Shown here in pieces: positions 31,434 through 40,636 of a stretch of DNA of 55,713 nt. Under the pieces are notes generated by a model. That model was not told the origin of the DNA, did no database searches, and worked only from the letters and a program-made list of their open reading frames with translations. Each line of letters begins with the position of its first letter. The first letter of the stretch is position 1. This DNA comes from CAIVAT01 sp037131145 (GTDB taxonomy: Bacteria; Bacteroidota; Bacteroidia; Bacteroidales; FEN-979): contig JBAXRP010000005.1 in assembly GCA_037131145.1 (NCBI GenBank), positions 1-55,713 on the forward strand, in the 5' to 3' direction. The position numbers and the translations under genes are program-made.

Positions 31434-32561
31434 ATGAACATTGCGGTTAACACACGGTTGCTGATCAACAACAAGCTGGAAGGTATTGGCTGGTTTACTT
31501 ATGAATCGCTGAAACTGATCACTACCCAGCATCCGGAGCATCGCTTTTATTTTATCTTTGATCGCGACTACGATCCGCAGTTTATCTTTTCGGATAATAT
31601 AACTCCCATTATCCAATATCCGCAGGCGAGGCATCCGATCCTGTATTTTACATGGTTTGAGATGGCGCTTCCGAAGTTGTTCGAAAAAATCAAACCTGAT
31701 CTTTTTCTTTCCCCCGACGGATTTTTATCCCTGAAAACGCCGGTGAAATCATTAACTGTTTTCCATGACCTTAATTTTGAGCATTATCCACAGGATATTC
31801 CATACTGGACAAGAAGATATTACCGGAGATATTTCCCTAAATATGCTGCAAAAGCAATAAGAATCGCTACCGTTTCCGAATTTTCAAAAAGCGATATTGT
31901 CAAACAATATCATGTTTCGCCTGATAAAATTGATGTTGTTTATGATGGAGCAAACGACGCCTATCAACCGATTAAAAAAGTGAACCGGGAAAAGATCAGG
32001 GCGATATATTCCGGGGGTCATCCCTATTTTGTGTTTATTGGTTCGCTGCACCCGCGAAAAAATCTCGTTAACCTGTTTCGCGCATTTGATCTTTTTAAAA
32101 AATCAAATCCTTCGGAAGTAAAACTACTGATAGTGGGAGCCAGGAAGTGGTGGACCACTGAGATTGACTCGGCTTTCAACCGTATGGTTTTTTCCGACGA
32201 CGTGATATTTACAGGCAGGCTCAACATTGATGAACTGAAAGGAGTTCTGGGTTCGGCTCTCGCTCTCACTTATGTTTCATATTTCGAAGGTTTTGGAATT
32301 CCGATAATCGAGGCATTCAGAGCAGAAGTGCCGGTGATAACCTCCAATGTTACTTCAATGCCCGAAGTTGCCGGCGACGCCGCTCTTTTTATCAATCCTT
32401 TCGATCCCGAATCAATTGCCGAAGCGCTTTACAAAGCTTATCAGTATGAGAGTTTGCGCGAAGACCTTATAATTCGCGGTCGTCGGCGCAAATCTCTGTT
32501 TTCGTGGCAGCAAACCGCCGACCGTTTGTGGGAATCTATTGAAAAAGCACTTAAAGCCTGA
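31434..32561 (+). CDS. Glycosyltransferase family 4
   Basis: This 375-residue GT-B glycosyltransferase has the C-terminal donor-binding domain FVFIGSLHPRKNLVNLFRAF, then YFEGFGIPIIEAF with the E-x7-E motif of retaining GT4 enzymes and SNVTSMPEVAGDAA. The N-terminal acceptor domain is less conserved. Donor and acceptor are unknown; mannosyl- or rhamnosyl-type activity is common in this group. It is divergent from the polysaccharide operon and likely contributes to it, but sits 6 bp before purD on the same strand, so it may share that transcript. Confidence 0.9.
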   Translation: MNIAVNTRLLINNKLEGIGWFTYESLKLITTQHPEHRFYFIFDRDYDPQFIFSDNITPIIQYPQARHPILYFTWFEMALPKLFEKIKPDLFLSPDGFLSLKTPVKSLTVFHDLNFEHYPQDIPYWTRRYYRRYFPKYAAKAIRIATVSEFSKSDIVKQYHVSPDKIDVVYDGANDAYQPIKKVNREKIRAIYSGGHPYFVFIGSLHPRKNLVNLFRAFDLFKKSNPSEVKLLIVGARKWWTTEIDSAFNRMVFSDDVIFTGRLNIDELKGVLGSALALTYVSYFEGFGIPIIEAFRAEVPVITSNVTSMPEVAGDAALFINPFDPESIAEALYKAYQYESLREDLIIRGRRRKSLFSWQQTADRLWESIEKALKA

Positions 32562-32567
32562 TTATTT

Positions 32568-33851
32568 ATGAACATTTTATTGTTGGGTTCCGGAGGAAGG
32601 GAACATGCGCTGGCATGGAAGATTTCACAGAGCAGCCTGCTTTCCCGTCTGTTTATCGCGCCCGGAAATGCCGGAACTGCTTCGATCGGAACCAATCTCG
32701 ATATTTCTGTCCTTGATTTTCCTTCAATTAAAAAAACTGTTCTGGAACATCAGATAAATATGGTAATCGTAGGACCGGAAGACCCTTTGGTACATGGTAT
32801 CTATGACTTTTTTCTTGCCGACCCTCAAATCTGCCGGATTCCGGTAATCGGACCATCTGCCAAAGGCGCCCGTCTTGAAGGAAGTAAAGACTTTGCAAAA
32901 CAGTTCATGCGCCGGTATGAAATCCCAACAGCGCGGTACATGACCTTCGACAAGACTACAATCAGCGCCGGAATTGAATTTCTTCATACCCTCAAGCCGC
33001 CTTATGTGCTCAAAGCCGATGGACTTGCCGCAGGAAAAGGAGTTATTATCTCAGATTCACTTGATGACGCCATTACCGAATTCACGGGAATATTTTTGGA
33101 AAACCGATTTGGAAGCGCTTCCGAAAAGGTAATTATAGAGGAATACCTCCATGGCATTGAACTGTCGGTTTTTGTGATAACCGATGGCGCGTCCTTTAAA
33201 TTACTGCCCGAAGCCAAGGATTACAAAAGAATCGGCGAGCGCGATACAGGCGCAAATACAGGCGGCATGGGATCGGTTTCACCGGTTCCGTTTGCCAATG
33301 ATTCGTTTATGGATAAAGCCCTGGAACAGATTATCCAACCTACCATTAACGGCTTGATAACAGAAGGAATTGATTATACTGGATTTATCTTTTTCGGATT
33401 GATGAATGTCAATGGAAATCCCTTCGTTATTGAATATAACTGCCGCCTTGGCGACCCTGAAACCGAATCAATAATACCTCGTTTGCAGAACGACCTGCTT
33501 CAGTTGTGCAATGCAGTTGCAGCCCGAAAACTGGAGCGGGAAATTATTCAAATTGACCAACGAACCACAGCAACCGTAATGCTTGTATCGAAAGGCTATC
33601 CCGGCGTTTATGAAAACTTCAGGTCAATCACGGGAGAACAGTATGTAACCGGAAGCCTGATATTTCATTCAGGGACAACTTCAAATTCACAAAGTGGCGA
33701 AGTTATTACCAATGGCGGACGAGTAATGGCTGTTACCTCTTTCGGGGCAACAATGGCTGAAGCGCTTGAGAAATCCTACAAAAATGCTGAAAAAATTAAT
33801 TATGAAGGAAAACATTACCGGCGCGACATCGGTTTCGATCTATGTTCATAA
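32568..33851 (+). CDS. purD: Phosphoribosylamine-glycine ligase
   Basis: This 427-residue ATP-grasp enzyme makes GAR in step 2 of purine synthesis. Features: N-terminal LLLGSGGREHALAWKI, VGPEDPLVHGI, the ATP-grasp core PYVLKADGLAAGKGVII, the metal/ATP segment EYNCRLGDPETESIIPRL and C-terminal VMLVSKGYPG. Length is normal. It overlaps the next gene by 10 bp. No other purine genes are nearby. Confidence 0.97.
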   Translation: MNILLLGSGGREHALAWKISQSSLLSRLFIAPGNAGTASIGTNLDISVLDFPSIKKTVLEHQINMVIVGPEDPLVHGIYDFFLADPQICRIPVIGPSAKGARLEGSKDFAKQFMRRYEIPTARYMTFDKTTISAGIEFLHTLKPPYVLKADGLAAGKGVIISDSLDDAITEFTGIFLENRFGSASEKVIIEEYLHGIELSVFVITDGASFKLLPEAKDYKRIGERDTGANTGGMGSVSPVPFANDSFMDKALEQIIQPTINGLITEGIDYTGFIFFGLMNVNGNPFVIEYNCRLGDPETESIIPRLQNDLLQLCNAVAARKLEREIIQIDQRTTATVMLVSKGYPGVYENFRSITGEQYVTGSLIFHSGTTSNSQSGEVITNGGRVMAVTSFGATMAEALEKSYKNAEKINYEGKHYRRDIGFDLCS

Positions 33852-34837
33852 ACTTTTTTAAATCCAGTTTTTTCAGCCAGTATCTGATTATTGCAATTAC
33901 CGGCATGTTTCTTTGGATGAGCGCTTTCATTACCCCGCCGGAAATGCCGGCTCCTGATAGTCCGGTTCCCCTTTACAATTTGGTTTATTTCTGGCTCAAT
34001 AATTATCCCTTTGTTGCTACGCTGCTGGGTTTTATACTGATTCTGACCGAAACCTATTTTCTTGCCACCATGTTCAGCAGGCATGAACTGGTTTTAAAAA
34101 ACTCCTCGCTTTCCGCTTTGGTATTCTTTGTTCTGATGAGTTTTCTGCCTGACAATCTCACGCTAACTCCGGTTAATATTGCTGTGGGGTTTATGATAAT
34201 GATCCTCTACCAGATTCTTATATATTATAACAAACCCGAACACCTTGACAGGGTTTTCGTGGCAGGCCTTTTCACATCAATTGCCGGTTTTTTTTACCTT
34301 CCGTTTATCATCTGGTTTGCCTTTGTTATTATCAGCCTTCTGCTTTGTAGCGCGGCAAGCTGGCGCGCCTGGATGGCTGCCTTTATCGGACTTGCCACGC
34401 CTTTGATTTATATGGCTGTATGGGCATTCTGGCATAATGAATTCATTGGAACTATTGATTCGTATATCAAATTTTTCAGCAGGATTGTTTTGTTCCCAAA
34501 TCCATTCAACGCCGATTTTTATATACTTGGAAGTTACACTCTGATTGTGGCTTTCTGGGGAATTTTATTCTACCGGAAAGGCGCTGATAAAGTTGTAGAA
34601 ATCAGAGCCAAATCCAATGTTCTACTCTGGACAATTTTTTTTGTTATCGCCTCTTTCCTGTTTTCAGGGTCAATGGCTGTTTATCATATTGCCCTCGCAA
34701 TTCCTGCCTTAACAATGGTAACTGCGCGAACCCTCACCGGTTTAAAAAAAACAAAGGTAGCCGAAGTGATTCTGCTTATCTATTTTTTTTCTGTCCTGCT
34801 GAATAATTTATTTATCCATAACCTGTTTTACCGGTGA
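33842..34837 (+). CDS. DUF6427-like integral membrane protein
   Basis: This 331-residue inner-membrane protein has about nine to ten helices and no signal peptide. The N-terminal pattern MFINFFKSSFFSQY resembles DUF6427 proteins of Bacteroidota (starting with a short amphipathic helix rich in Phe). I see no catalytic motif; it may be a distant member of glycosyltransferase-like multi-pass families, but this is weak. It overlaps purD by 10 bp and is 16 bp ahead of rnhB, so the three are one operon by position only. Confidence 0.6.
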   Translation: MFINFFKSSFFSQYLIIAITGMFLWMSAFITPPEMPAPDSPVPLYNLVYFWLNNYPFVATLLGFILILTETYFLATMFSRHELVLKNSSLSALVFFVLMSFLPDNLTLTPVNIAVGFMIMILYQILIYYNKPEHLDRVFVAGLFTSIAGFFYLPFIIWFAFVIISLLLCSAASWRAWMAAFIGLATPLIYMAVWAFWHNEFIGTIDSYIKFFSRIVLFPNPFNADFYILGSYTLIVAFWGILFYRKGADKVVEIRAKSNVLLWTIFFVIASFLFSGSMAVYHIALAIPALTMVTARTLTGLKKTKVAEVILLIYFFSVLLNNLFIHNLFYR

Positions 34838-34853
34838 AAATTTTCTGACTGCG

Positions 34854-35471
34854 ATGTTACGAAGCCATCTAACAGATATGCTTACCGAAGCAGGTTGCGA
34901 TGAAGCGGGAAGGGGTTGCCTTGCAGGTCCTGTTTTTGCGGCAGCAGTGATTCTTCCGCGCAGTTTCACCCATGAAACCCTTACTGATTCCAAGCTACTT
35001 ACTGCGAAACAGCGCAACAGCCTCCGTCCTGTAATTGAAGAAAATGCAATTAGCTGGGCAGTTGCGCGGGTTGACGCTCCGAAAATTGATGAAATAAACA
35101 TTCTTAACGCCTCAATTCTCGCAATGCATATCGCTATTCAAAAACTCACTGTTATACCTGAACTTCTGCTTATTGACGGAAACCGTTTTAAACCGGTATT
35201 CGGAATTGTTCACAAATGTATTGTGCGGGGAGATTCAATTTTTCTTTCGATTGCGGCAGCATCCATTCTTGCAAAAACTTACAGAGATGAGTATATGCAA
35301 CAGATACACCATGAATTTCCGGAGTATGACTGGCATACAAACAAGGGATATCCGGTAAAAAAACATCGTGAAGCTATTCGTAAATTCGGTCTGACTCCAT
35401 ATCACCGCCTTTCATTCCGATGTGAAACCCCTGAAACGAATCTTATTAACAATTCCTCCGCCATTGGTTAA
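34854..35471 (+). CDS. rnhB: Ribonuclease HII
   Basis: This 205-residue enzyme cleaves the RNA strand of RNA/DNA hybrids and initiates removal of misincorporated ribonucleotides. The acidic active site is seen: D16-E17 in AGCDEAGRGCLAGPV, an Asp in LLIDGNRF and another in GDSIFLSIAAASILAKTYRD. The C-terminus (YDWHTNKGYPVKKHREAI, then GLTPYHRLSF) is typical. The start at 34854 gives eight more residues than the alternative ATG at 34878; either is possible. Confidence 0.95.
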   Translation: MLRSHLTDMLTEAGCDEAGRGCLAGPVFAAAVILPRSFTHETLTDSKLLTAKQRNSLRPVIEENAISWAVARVDAPKIDEINILNASILAMHIAIQKLTVIPELLLIDGNRFKPVFGIVHKCIVRGDSIFLSIAAASILAKTYRDEYMQQIHHEFPEYDWHTNKGYPVKKHREAIRKFGLTPYHRLSFRCETPETNLINNSSAIG

Positions 35472-35502
35472 AAACTTTTTCCCCCTTTTTATTTCTTCGG
35501 GC

Positions 35503-35510
35503 TACCTTTG
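35503..35510 (+). promoter_or_regulatory. -7 box (TACCTTTG) for the beta-propeller gene
   Basis: TACCTTTG lies 24 bp before the ATG at 35535. A longer frame beginning with TTG at 35508 would start inside this box, which argues for the ATG. Confidence 0.55.
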
Positions 35511-35534
35511 CATTGGTTTTCACAGAAACCATCC

Positions 35535-38273
35535 ATGAAAAATATCAGGCTCATACTGATTTCACTTTTTGTTCTTCTTGCCATCGCGGGTTTTTCGTGG
35601 CTTGGATTTAATTTGTATCAAAAATTTCATCGTCCCGCCGAATCCCCTTTTAATGCAATACCGGGAAATACGGCGATGATCATCCAACTGAACCAGGCTG
35701 GTAACCTGCTTGATGAGTTGAACCGTTCGAACCTTTTATGGAAATCCATTTCTCAATTTCCGGGGATTATTATTGTTCGTAATGAACTTCAGTACTTTGA
35801 TTCAGCAAGCCGGAAAAACCAGGAGATCAGCCATATTTTTCAGCAATACAAAATTTGGGTTGCCATTACGCTGAGCGGACGATCAAATTTCGGAGCTCTT
35901 TACCTTGCGTCGGTTAATGGCGCCGATCCCGAAACATATATTCTTGATTTTATCAAAGATCTTACAGAGGATAAAGCAATAATTACTTCCACGCCATATT
36001 CCACAACAAACCTGCACCGAATTCAGGTAAAAGGCGCCCGCAACCCTTTTTATTTCGCAGTGATGAAGGGAGTTTTCACGGGAAGTTACCATGCCAACCT
36101 TGTAAAAAGATCAATTGACCGGCTCTCACTCAATACCCCGCTGGCAACTTCTGCCGGGTTTAAAAAAGTTGAAGCAACCGTTGGGAAAAAAGCCGACGCC
36201 AACATTTATATTAATTACCGGTTTTTCTCACTCGTTTTATCAACCATTACAAGGGAAGAAACCCTTGCCGACCTGATAAAATTCTCCGGTTTTGCCGACT
36301 GGAGCGGGCTTGATCTCATAATCAAAAAAGATGAACTATTGTTCAATGGAATCACGGTTGCCTCCGACAGCAGCCAGCAATTTCTTTCGCTGTTCTCAGA
36401 TCAGGAACCACGAAAAATGAAAATTTCGGCTATTGTTCCATCAAACGCAATTTATTTCACTGCTTATGGATGGAGCGATCCTGAGCGCTTTTCCCGTCGT
36501 TTTCAGTCGCGCACAATAAACGATGAAAAATCCACCGCCGATCAAAACGCCGTTGCTTCGATAATAGATCGTTTTCAACTGAATATCGGCGAATATTTTC
36601 TTCCCTGGATAGGCATGGAAGCCTGCGTTTTTGGACTCGATAACACCGGAAGCGTCGAGGAGCGCAATTGCGCTGCGATTGCAGCGCCCGACACTGTAAA
36701 AGCAGCTTCTTTGCTGTTAGCGCTTGGCGATAGTATCGGACTGAAATCCGATTCTTTGGTATATCGTGGCAGTAAGGTCTATCTTCTTGATCTCCCGCCG
36801 TTTTTCCCGTCTCTGTTTGGAGAAATTTTCGGAAAGGTAAAAGTAAGATGTTTCACGTTTGTACATGGATATCTCGTTATGGGAAATTCAACGAAAGATA
36901 TTGAGCAAATTATAAATCAATTTCAGGAAACAGCCACACTTGAAAAAGACAAGACTTACAGCGACTTTGCCTCAAACCTTCCGGATAATTACAATGTTTA
37001 CAGCTATTATAATACGCGAAACGCTATCCATACTATTCAAAAATTACTGAACCCGAGCCTCTCGGCGCAGTTGAACCCTGTTTTGGACAGTTTGCGCAAA
37101 ATAGAATCCATTGCTTTCCAGTTCAGTAATGCCGACGGACTTTTCTACTCCAATTTTTTTCTGAGGTATAATCCTAACCTTGAAAATGAAGGACCGCTTC
37201 AATGGCAGGCAAGACTTGACACAACCATCGGCAAACCGCCAAAAATCATCAACATCACCAGGGATGGTGATAAAGCAATTATTCTGACAGATATTAACAA
37301 CAAACTTTACATGATTTCGCCGGATGGGGAGATTAGGTGGAAATTACCAATCATGGGGAACATTCGTGGCGAAATCCAAACAATCGCCCTGCCGGGTTAT
37401 GATTCTTTGTTTCTCCTGTTCAACACCGATACCCACCTGTATATGCTTCATGCGGATGGTCGTTTTGCCGATAAATACCCGATGCGTTTTCCACTCAGGG
37501 CTACGAATCCACTTACGCTCATACCGCCGGATAAAGATGGGGGTTACACTATTCTGGTCGCTTTTCAGGACAACCGGCTATATAAATTTAACCTTGAAGG
37601 AACATCTTTTCCCGATTGGAAACGCCCGAATATCGGAGAAGAAATTTCACACGAGGCTTATGATCTTCATATTGGAAACCGTCGTTATTTCGTGGTGACA
37701 GGCAACAGCGGGAAAACCATGATTACCGACCCTGACGGAAATCCTGCGATTGCGCTAAATCCCGGATTTATAGCGGCGCCATCCTCTGGTTTTTATTGCA
37801 ACAAAACGAACAAAAAAGGGGTCATTCTTACTACCGGACACAGCGGTAAACTGGTTTTCATTCAGGAAAACGGAAGAAAGTCGGAAGTCACCCTTAATAT
37901 TTTCTCGCCAGATCATCGGTTTTTCTATGAAGATATTACCGGAAACGCACAACCGGAGTTTATCTATTCCGATCGTAACCAAATATTCTATTACAATCGA
38001 AACTATAAACTCATTTATTCGTATGCCTTTCGGCGCGACATCAGGAACGACCCGTTCATTCTTCATGGTCAGGGCGGGAAGGCGCTTGTTGGCTTTGTTG
38101 TTCCGGAAACCAATGAGCTGTTTATCTTTGACCATAATGGTTATCGTGAACTTGAATCCGGCGTCAGAGGAAATACGCCGTTTGATATTGGTATCCTCGA
38201 AAAAGGACGACCGATGAGCTTAATTGTTGGAGCCGGCAGAATTGTAAAAAATTACCGTTTATCGAAGTTTTAA
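35535..38273 (+). CDS. Large envelope protein: DUF3352-like N-terminus plus beta-propeller
   Basis: This 912-residue protein has an N-terminal membrane anchor (about 1-25, LILISLFVLLAIAGFSWLGF) and a long extracytoplasmic part. Residues about 35-560 resemble DUF3352-type proteins (opening IPGNTAMIIQLNQAGNLLDEL; many SSNADGLFYSNFFL-like strands). Residues about 580-905 form repeated strand units with D-G turns (ISPDGEIRWKLP, LHADGRFADKYP, ITDPDGNPAIALNP, IFDHNGYREL), a PQQ- or VCBS-like propeller. No enzyme motif is visible. Role unknown; it may scaffold or sense at the envelope. It has an ATG start, and its last 15 bp overlap the convergent glucosaminidase gene. Confidence 0.72.
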   Translation: MKNIRLILISLFVLLAIAGFSWLGFNLYQKFHRPAESPFNAIPGNTAMIIQLNQAGNLLDELNRSNLLWKSISQFPGIIIVRNELQYFDSASRKNQEISHIFQQYKIWVAITLSGRSNFGALYLASVNGADPETYILDFIKDLTEDKAIITSTPYSTTNLHRIQVKGARNPFYFAVMKGVFTGSYHANLVKRSIDRLSLNTPLATSAGFKKVEATVGKKADANIYINYRFFSLVLSTITREETLADLIKFSGFADWSGLDLIIKKDELLFNGITVASDSSQQFLSLFSDQEPRKMKISAIVPSNAIYFTAYGWSDPERFSRRFQSRTINDEKSTADQNAVASIIDRFQLNIGEYFLPWIGMEACVFGLDNTGSVEERNCAAIAAPDTVKAASLLLALGDSIGLKSDSLVYRGSKVYLLDLPPFFPSLFGEIFGKVKVRCFTFVHGYLVMGNSTKDIEQIINQFQETATLEKDKTYSDFASNLPDNYNVYSYYNTRNAIHTIQKLLNPSLSAQLNPVLDSLRKIESIAFQFSNADGLFYSNFFLRYNPNLENEGPLQWQARLDTTIGKPPKIINITRDGDKAIILTDINNKLYMISPDGEIRWKLPIMGNIRGEIQTIALPGYDSLFLLFNTDTHLYMLHADGRFADKYPMRFPLRATNPLTLIPPDKDGGYTILVAFQDNRLYKFNLEGTSFPDWKRPNIGEEISHEAYDLHIGNRRYFVVTGNSGKTMITDPDGNPAIALNPGFIAAPSSGFYCNKTNKKGVILTTGHSGKLVFIQENGRKSEVTLNIFSPDHRFFYEDITGNAQPEFIYSDRNQIFYYNRNYKLIYSYAFRRDIRNDPFILHGQGGKALVGFVVPETNELFIFDHNGYRELESGVRGNTPFDIGILEKGRPMSLIVGAGRIVKNYRLSKF

Positions 38274-39236
38274 AACCGTTCCCGGCTGTGGCTCAACCAA
38301 ATCCAGGAGGTTATTGCGCTTATAGATCATCTTCAGTTTGACGCCATATTGCTGCGAAATTCCATATAACGTTTCGCCTTCCCTGAATGTGTGATATTTC
38401 ACGCCTGCCCGGCGGCGTTTTTGTTCGAGATATACGATTTGACCAGGTTTTAATGAAGTGGCAAATGCCAGATCGTTGGCGGTAAGCAACTTTTCAACGC
38501 TGATGTTAACATCTCTGGAAATCAGATAGACATTATCATCGCTTTGGGCAATTATCAGCTTCAGGCGGTTATTCAGAAAAATATCCCTACCGGTAGCGCC
38601 TTGTTCGATTAACCTGAACCCGCGCTGAACTTCATCTCCCAATGCCACATCTGAAGCCTGAACAGTTTCCGGTTTTGGCTTTCCTGCCGCAATTTTATCA
38701 AATTTGTACAGTTTATAGGTTTCAATAGTTTTGATTAGAAGATGGGCATATTTGGGATTGGTAGCATAACCTGCGGCTTTCAATCCGCGAGCCCATCCCT
38801 GGTAATCGGATATTTCAAGAGCAAACAAAACTTTGTAACGGTCGCGCCGGGTGAGGAAATGAGAATGATCCCGAAACGACTCCAATGGATCGCTGTACTT
38901 TCTGAAACACTCATTTTTGGTTTCATCATCCTGAATAAAGGTCTTTCCTGTCCACTCTTTATGACATTTAATGCCGAAATGATTATTCGCATCGGTGGCG
39001 AGTTTGCTTGTACCTGCTGTTGATTCAAGAATTCCCTGAGCAAGAATTATGCTTGCCGGAATTTTATAAAGGTTCATTTCATTTACCGCAACGCCCTTAT
39101 ATTTCTCAATGTAACTATTGACATTTTTTTCGTAATTCGAATTTTGCCCGGTTAAACCTGATGAAAAAAAAGCGCTACTGACGATTAAAAGAAACTTACC
39201 CGCGAAAGTCATGGAATTTCCGTTTATTTTCATCAT
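38259..39236 (-). CDS. Secreted N-acetylglucosaminidase with LysM repeats
   Basis: This 325-residue peptidoglycan hydrolase has a signal peptide (about 1-29), a FlgJ/LytD-type glucosaminidase domain at about 40-185 (catalytic Glu in AQGILESTAGTSKLA; NNHFGIKCH; FRDHSHFL) and two LysM wall-binding modules (about 215-265 and 275-325, the second with FREGETLYGISQQYGV). It should cut the glycan strand in the periplasm. Its start overlaps the murD stop by one base (TAATG), so synthesis and turnover enzymes share one operon. The start may be either of two adjacent ATGs. Confidence 0.93.
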   Translation of the reverse strand: MMKINGNSMTFAGKFLLIVSSAFFSSGLTGQNSNYEKNVNSYIEKYKGVAVNEMNLYKIPASIILAQGILESTAGTSKLATDANNHFGIKCHKEWTGKTFIQDDETKNECFRKYSDPLESFRDHSHFLTRRDRYKVLFALEISDYQGWARGLKAAGYATNPKYAHLLIKTIETYKLYKFDKIAAGKPKPETVQASDVALGDEVQRGFRLIEQGATGRDIFLNNRLKLIIAQSDDNVYLISRDVNISVEKLLTANDLAFATSLKPGQIVYLEQKRRRAGVKYHTFREGETLYGISQQYGVKLKMIYKRNNLLDLVEPQPGTVLKLR

Positions 39237-40636
39237 TACCTTTGTATGAGTTCCCGAAATCTTTTCCCACGTTCTTCGAAGTTTTGAAATTCATCATAAC
39301 TTGCGGCGGCGGGAGAAAGGAGACATACATTTCCGGGACGAGTTTCGCGGAAGGCGATTGGCGCAAAATCATCAAACCTGTTGATAAAGAAGAGCTGTTT
39401 TTTGCCCAATGAAACGAGTTGGATTTCTTTGCCGATCCGGTAACCGGCAGCGCCAATGAGGATGATATTCCTTACGTCGGAACCGGCAAGAAAACTGCCA
39501 AGTCCGGCGTAATCAATTCCGCGGTCGAAACCGCCAGCCACAAGGGTATCAACCGAAGGTATTGCCCTGATTGCCTCGATGCAGGCTTCGGGGATAGTTG
39601 CAATGGAGTCGTTGTAAAAATGAATCTTTTTATATTCGCCAACATATTCAAGCCTGTGCTCCAATCCTTTGAAAGTGGCAATTCCCTCTTCAATAAATTC
39701 GGGATCAATACCAAGAATCATTGCTACATTGATTGCAGCCATTATGTTTTTCAGATTATGCTCCCCGCGGAGGAAACGATCCTGATGAATTTTCCATACC
39801 GGAACCTCCTTCAATCCATCGCAAAACACTATTTGTCCGTCGCGAAGAGATGTTCCTTTTTCCTGTTTGACTGAAAGTGAATAAGAAAACCCCTTCCGAA
39901 AAGGAAGAAACGGATTGATTAGCGCGGAAACCAGATTATCATCGGCGTTAAATACAATGAAATCTGATTCTGACTGATACCTCGTAATATTCAATTTGGC
40001 GTGCTGATAGGCTTCGTAGGATGGGTATGCATCGAGATGTTCCTGAAAAAGATTCAAAAAAACCGAAATATGCGGGGCGACTTTCAGAAATTCCAGTTGA
40101 TGCGACGACAATTCAACAACAATGAGTGTTTCCGGCGTTATTAGCCCGGTTATATGGAAAACAGGGTTGCCGATATTGCCGGCAAGTAAAACATCGCGCC
40201 CGGCGCACCGCAGAATATGATGAATAAGACTTGAAGTTGTGCTTTTCCCTTTAGTGCCGGTAATTCCGATTACCTGAGCGCTGTACTTTTCGAGGAACAA
40301 TTCTGTTTGAGAAGTAATTTTCCCATGTGAAATCTGACCATCAGCAACCGGTTGTCCCGGCAAACCTGTAAGTTGCCAGATGGTAATTCCTGGAGAACGA
40401 ACAATCAGATCAAATTCAGGGAGATGCGATTCATAACCGTCTCCGGTGATAAATTGCAGGTTATTATCCCGGGCGACCAGAGGATTTGCGACTACATTTT
40501 CATTAGCGTCGACAATGGTTAAAGGCAAATCGGGTAACACTCGTCTTATCAGGGAGTAGGTGGATTGCCCTTCTCTGCCAAAGCCGAGAATCGCCACAGA
40601 TTTTCCGCTGAAACGTTTACGGATCAGGTCATCCAT
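39236..40636 (-). CDS. murD: UDP-MurNAc-L-alanine:glutamate ligase (MurD / MurD2)
   Basis: This 466-residue Mur ligase (from ATG 40636) adds glutamate to UDP-MurNAc-L-Ala in the cytosol. The N-terminal domain begins VAILGFGREGQSTYSL; the central ATP site is GITGTKGKSTTSSLI with NIGNP; the C-terminal part has EHRLEYVGEYKKIHFYNDSIAT, VAGGFDRGIDY and LLSPAAASYDEF. A 62-residue hydrophobic upstream extension of the frame is rejected because the family starts at the Rossmann strand. The ATG overlaps the stop of the MurL-like gene by 8 bp. Next to MurL, this may be the L-Glu-using MurD2 form rather than the D-Glu-using one. Confidence 0.9.
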   Translation of the reverse strand: MDDLIRKRFSGKSVAILGFGREGQSTYSLIRRVLPDLPLTIVDANENVVANPLVARDNNLQFITGDGYESHLPEFDLIVRSPGITIWQLTGLPGQPVADGQISHGKITSQTELFLEKYSAQVIGITGTKGKSTTSSLIHHILRCAGRDVLLAGNIGNPVFHITGLITPETLIVVELSSHQLEFLKVAPHISVFLNLFQEHLDAYPSYEAYQHAKLNITRYQSESDFIVFNADDNLVSALINPFLPFRKGFSYSLSVKQEKGTSLRDGQIVFCDGLKEVPVWKIHQDRFLRGEHNLKNIMAAINVAMILGIDPEFIEEGIATFKGLEHRLEYVGEYKKIHFYNDSIATIPEACIEAIRAIPSVDTLVAGGFDRGIDYAGLGSFLAGSDVRNIILIGAAGYRIGKEIQLVSLGKKQLFFINRFDDFAPIAFRETRPGNVCLLSPAAASYDEFQNFEERGKRFRELIQR

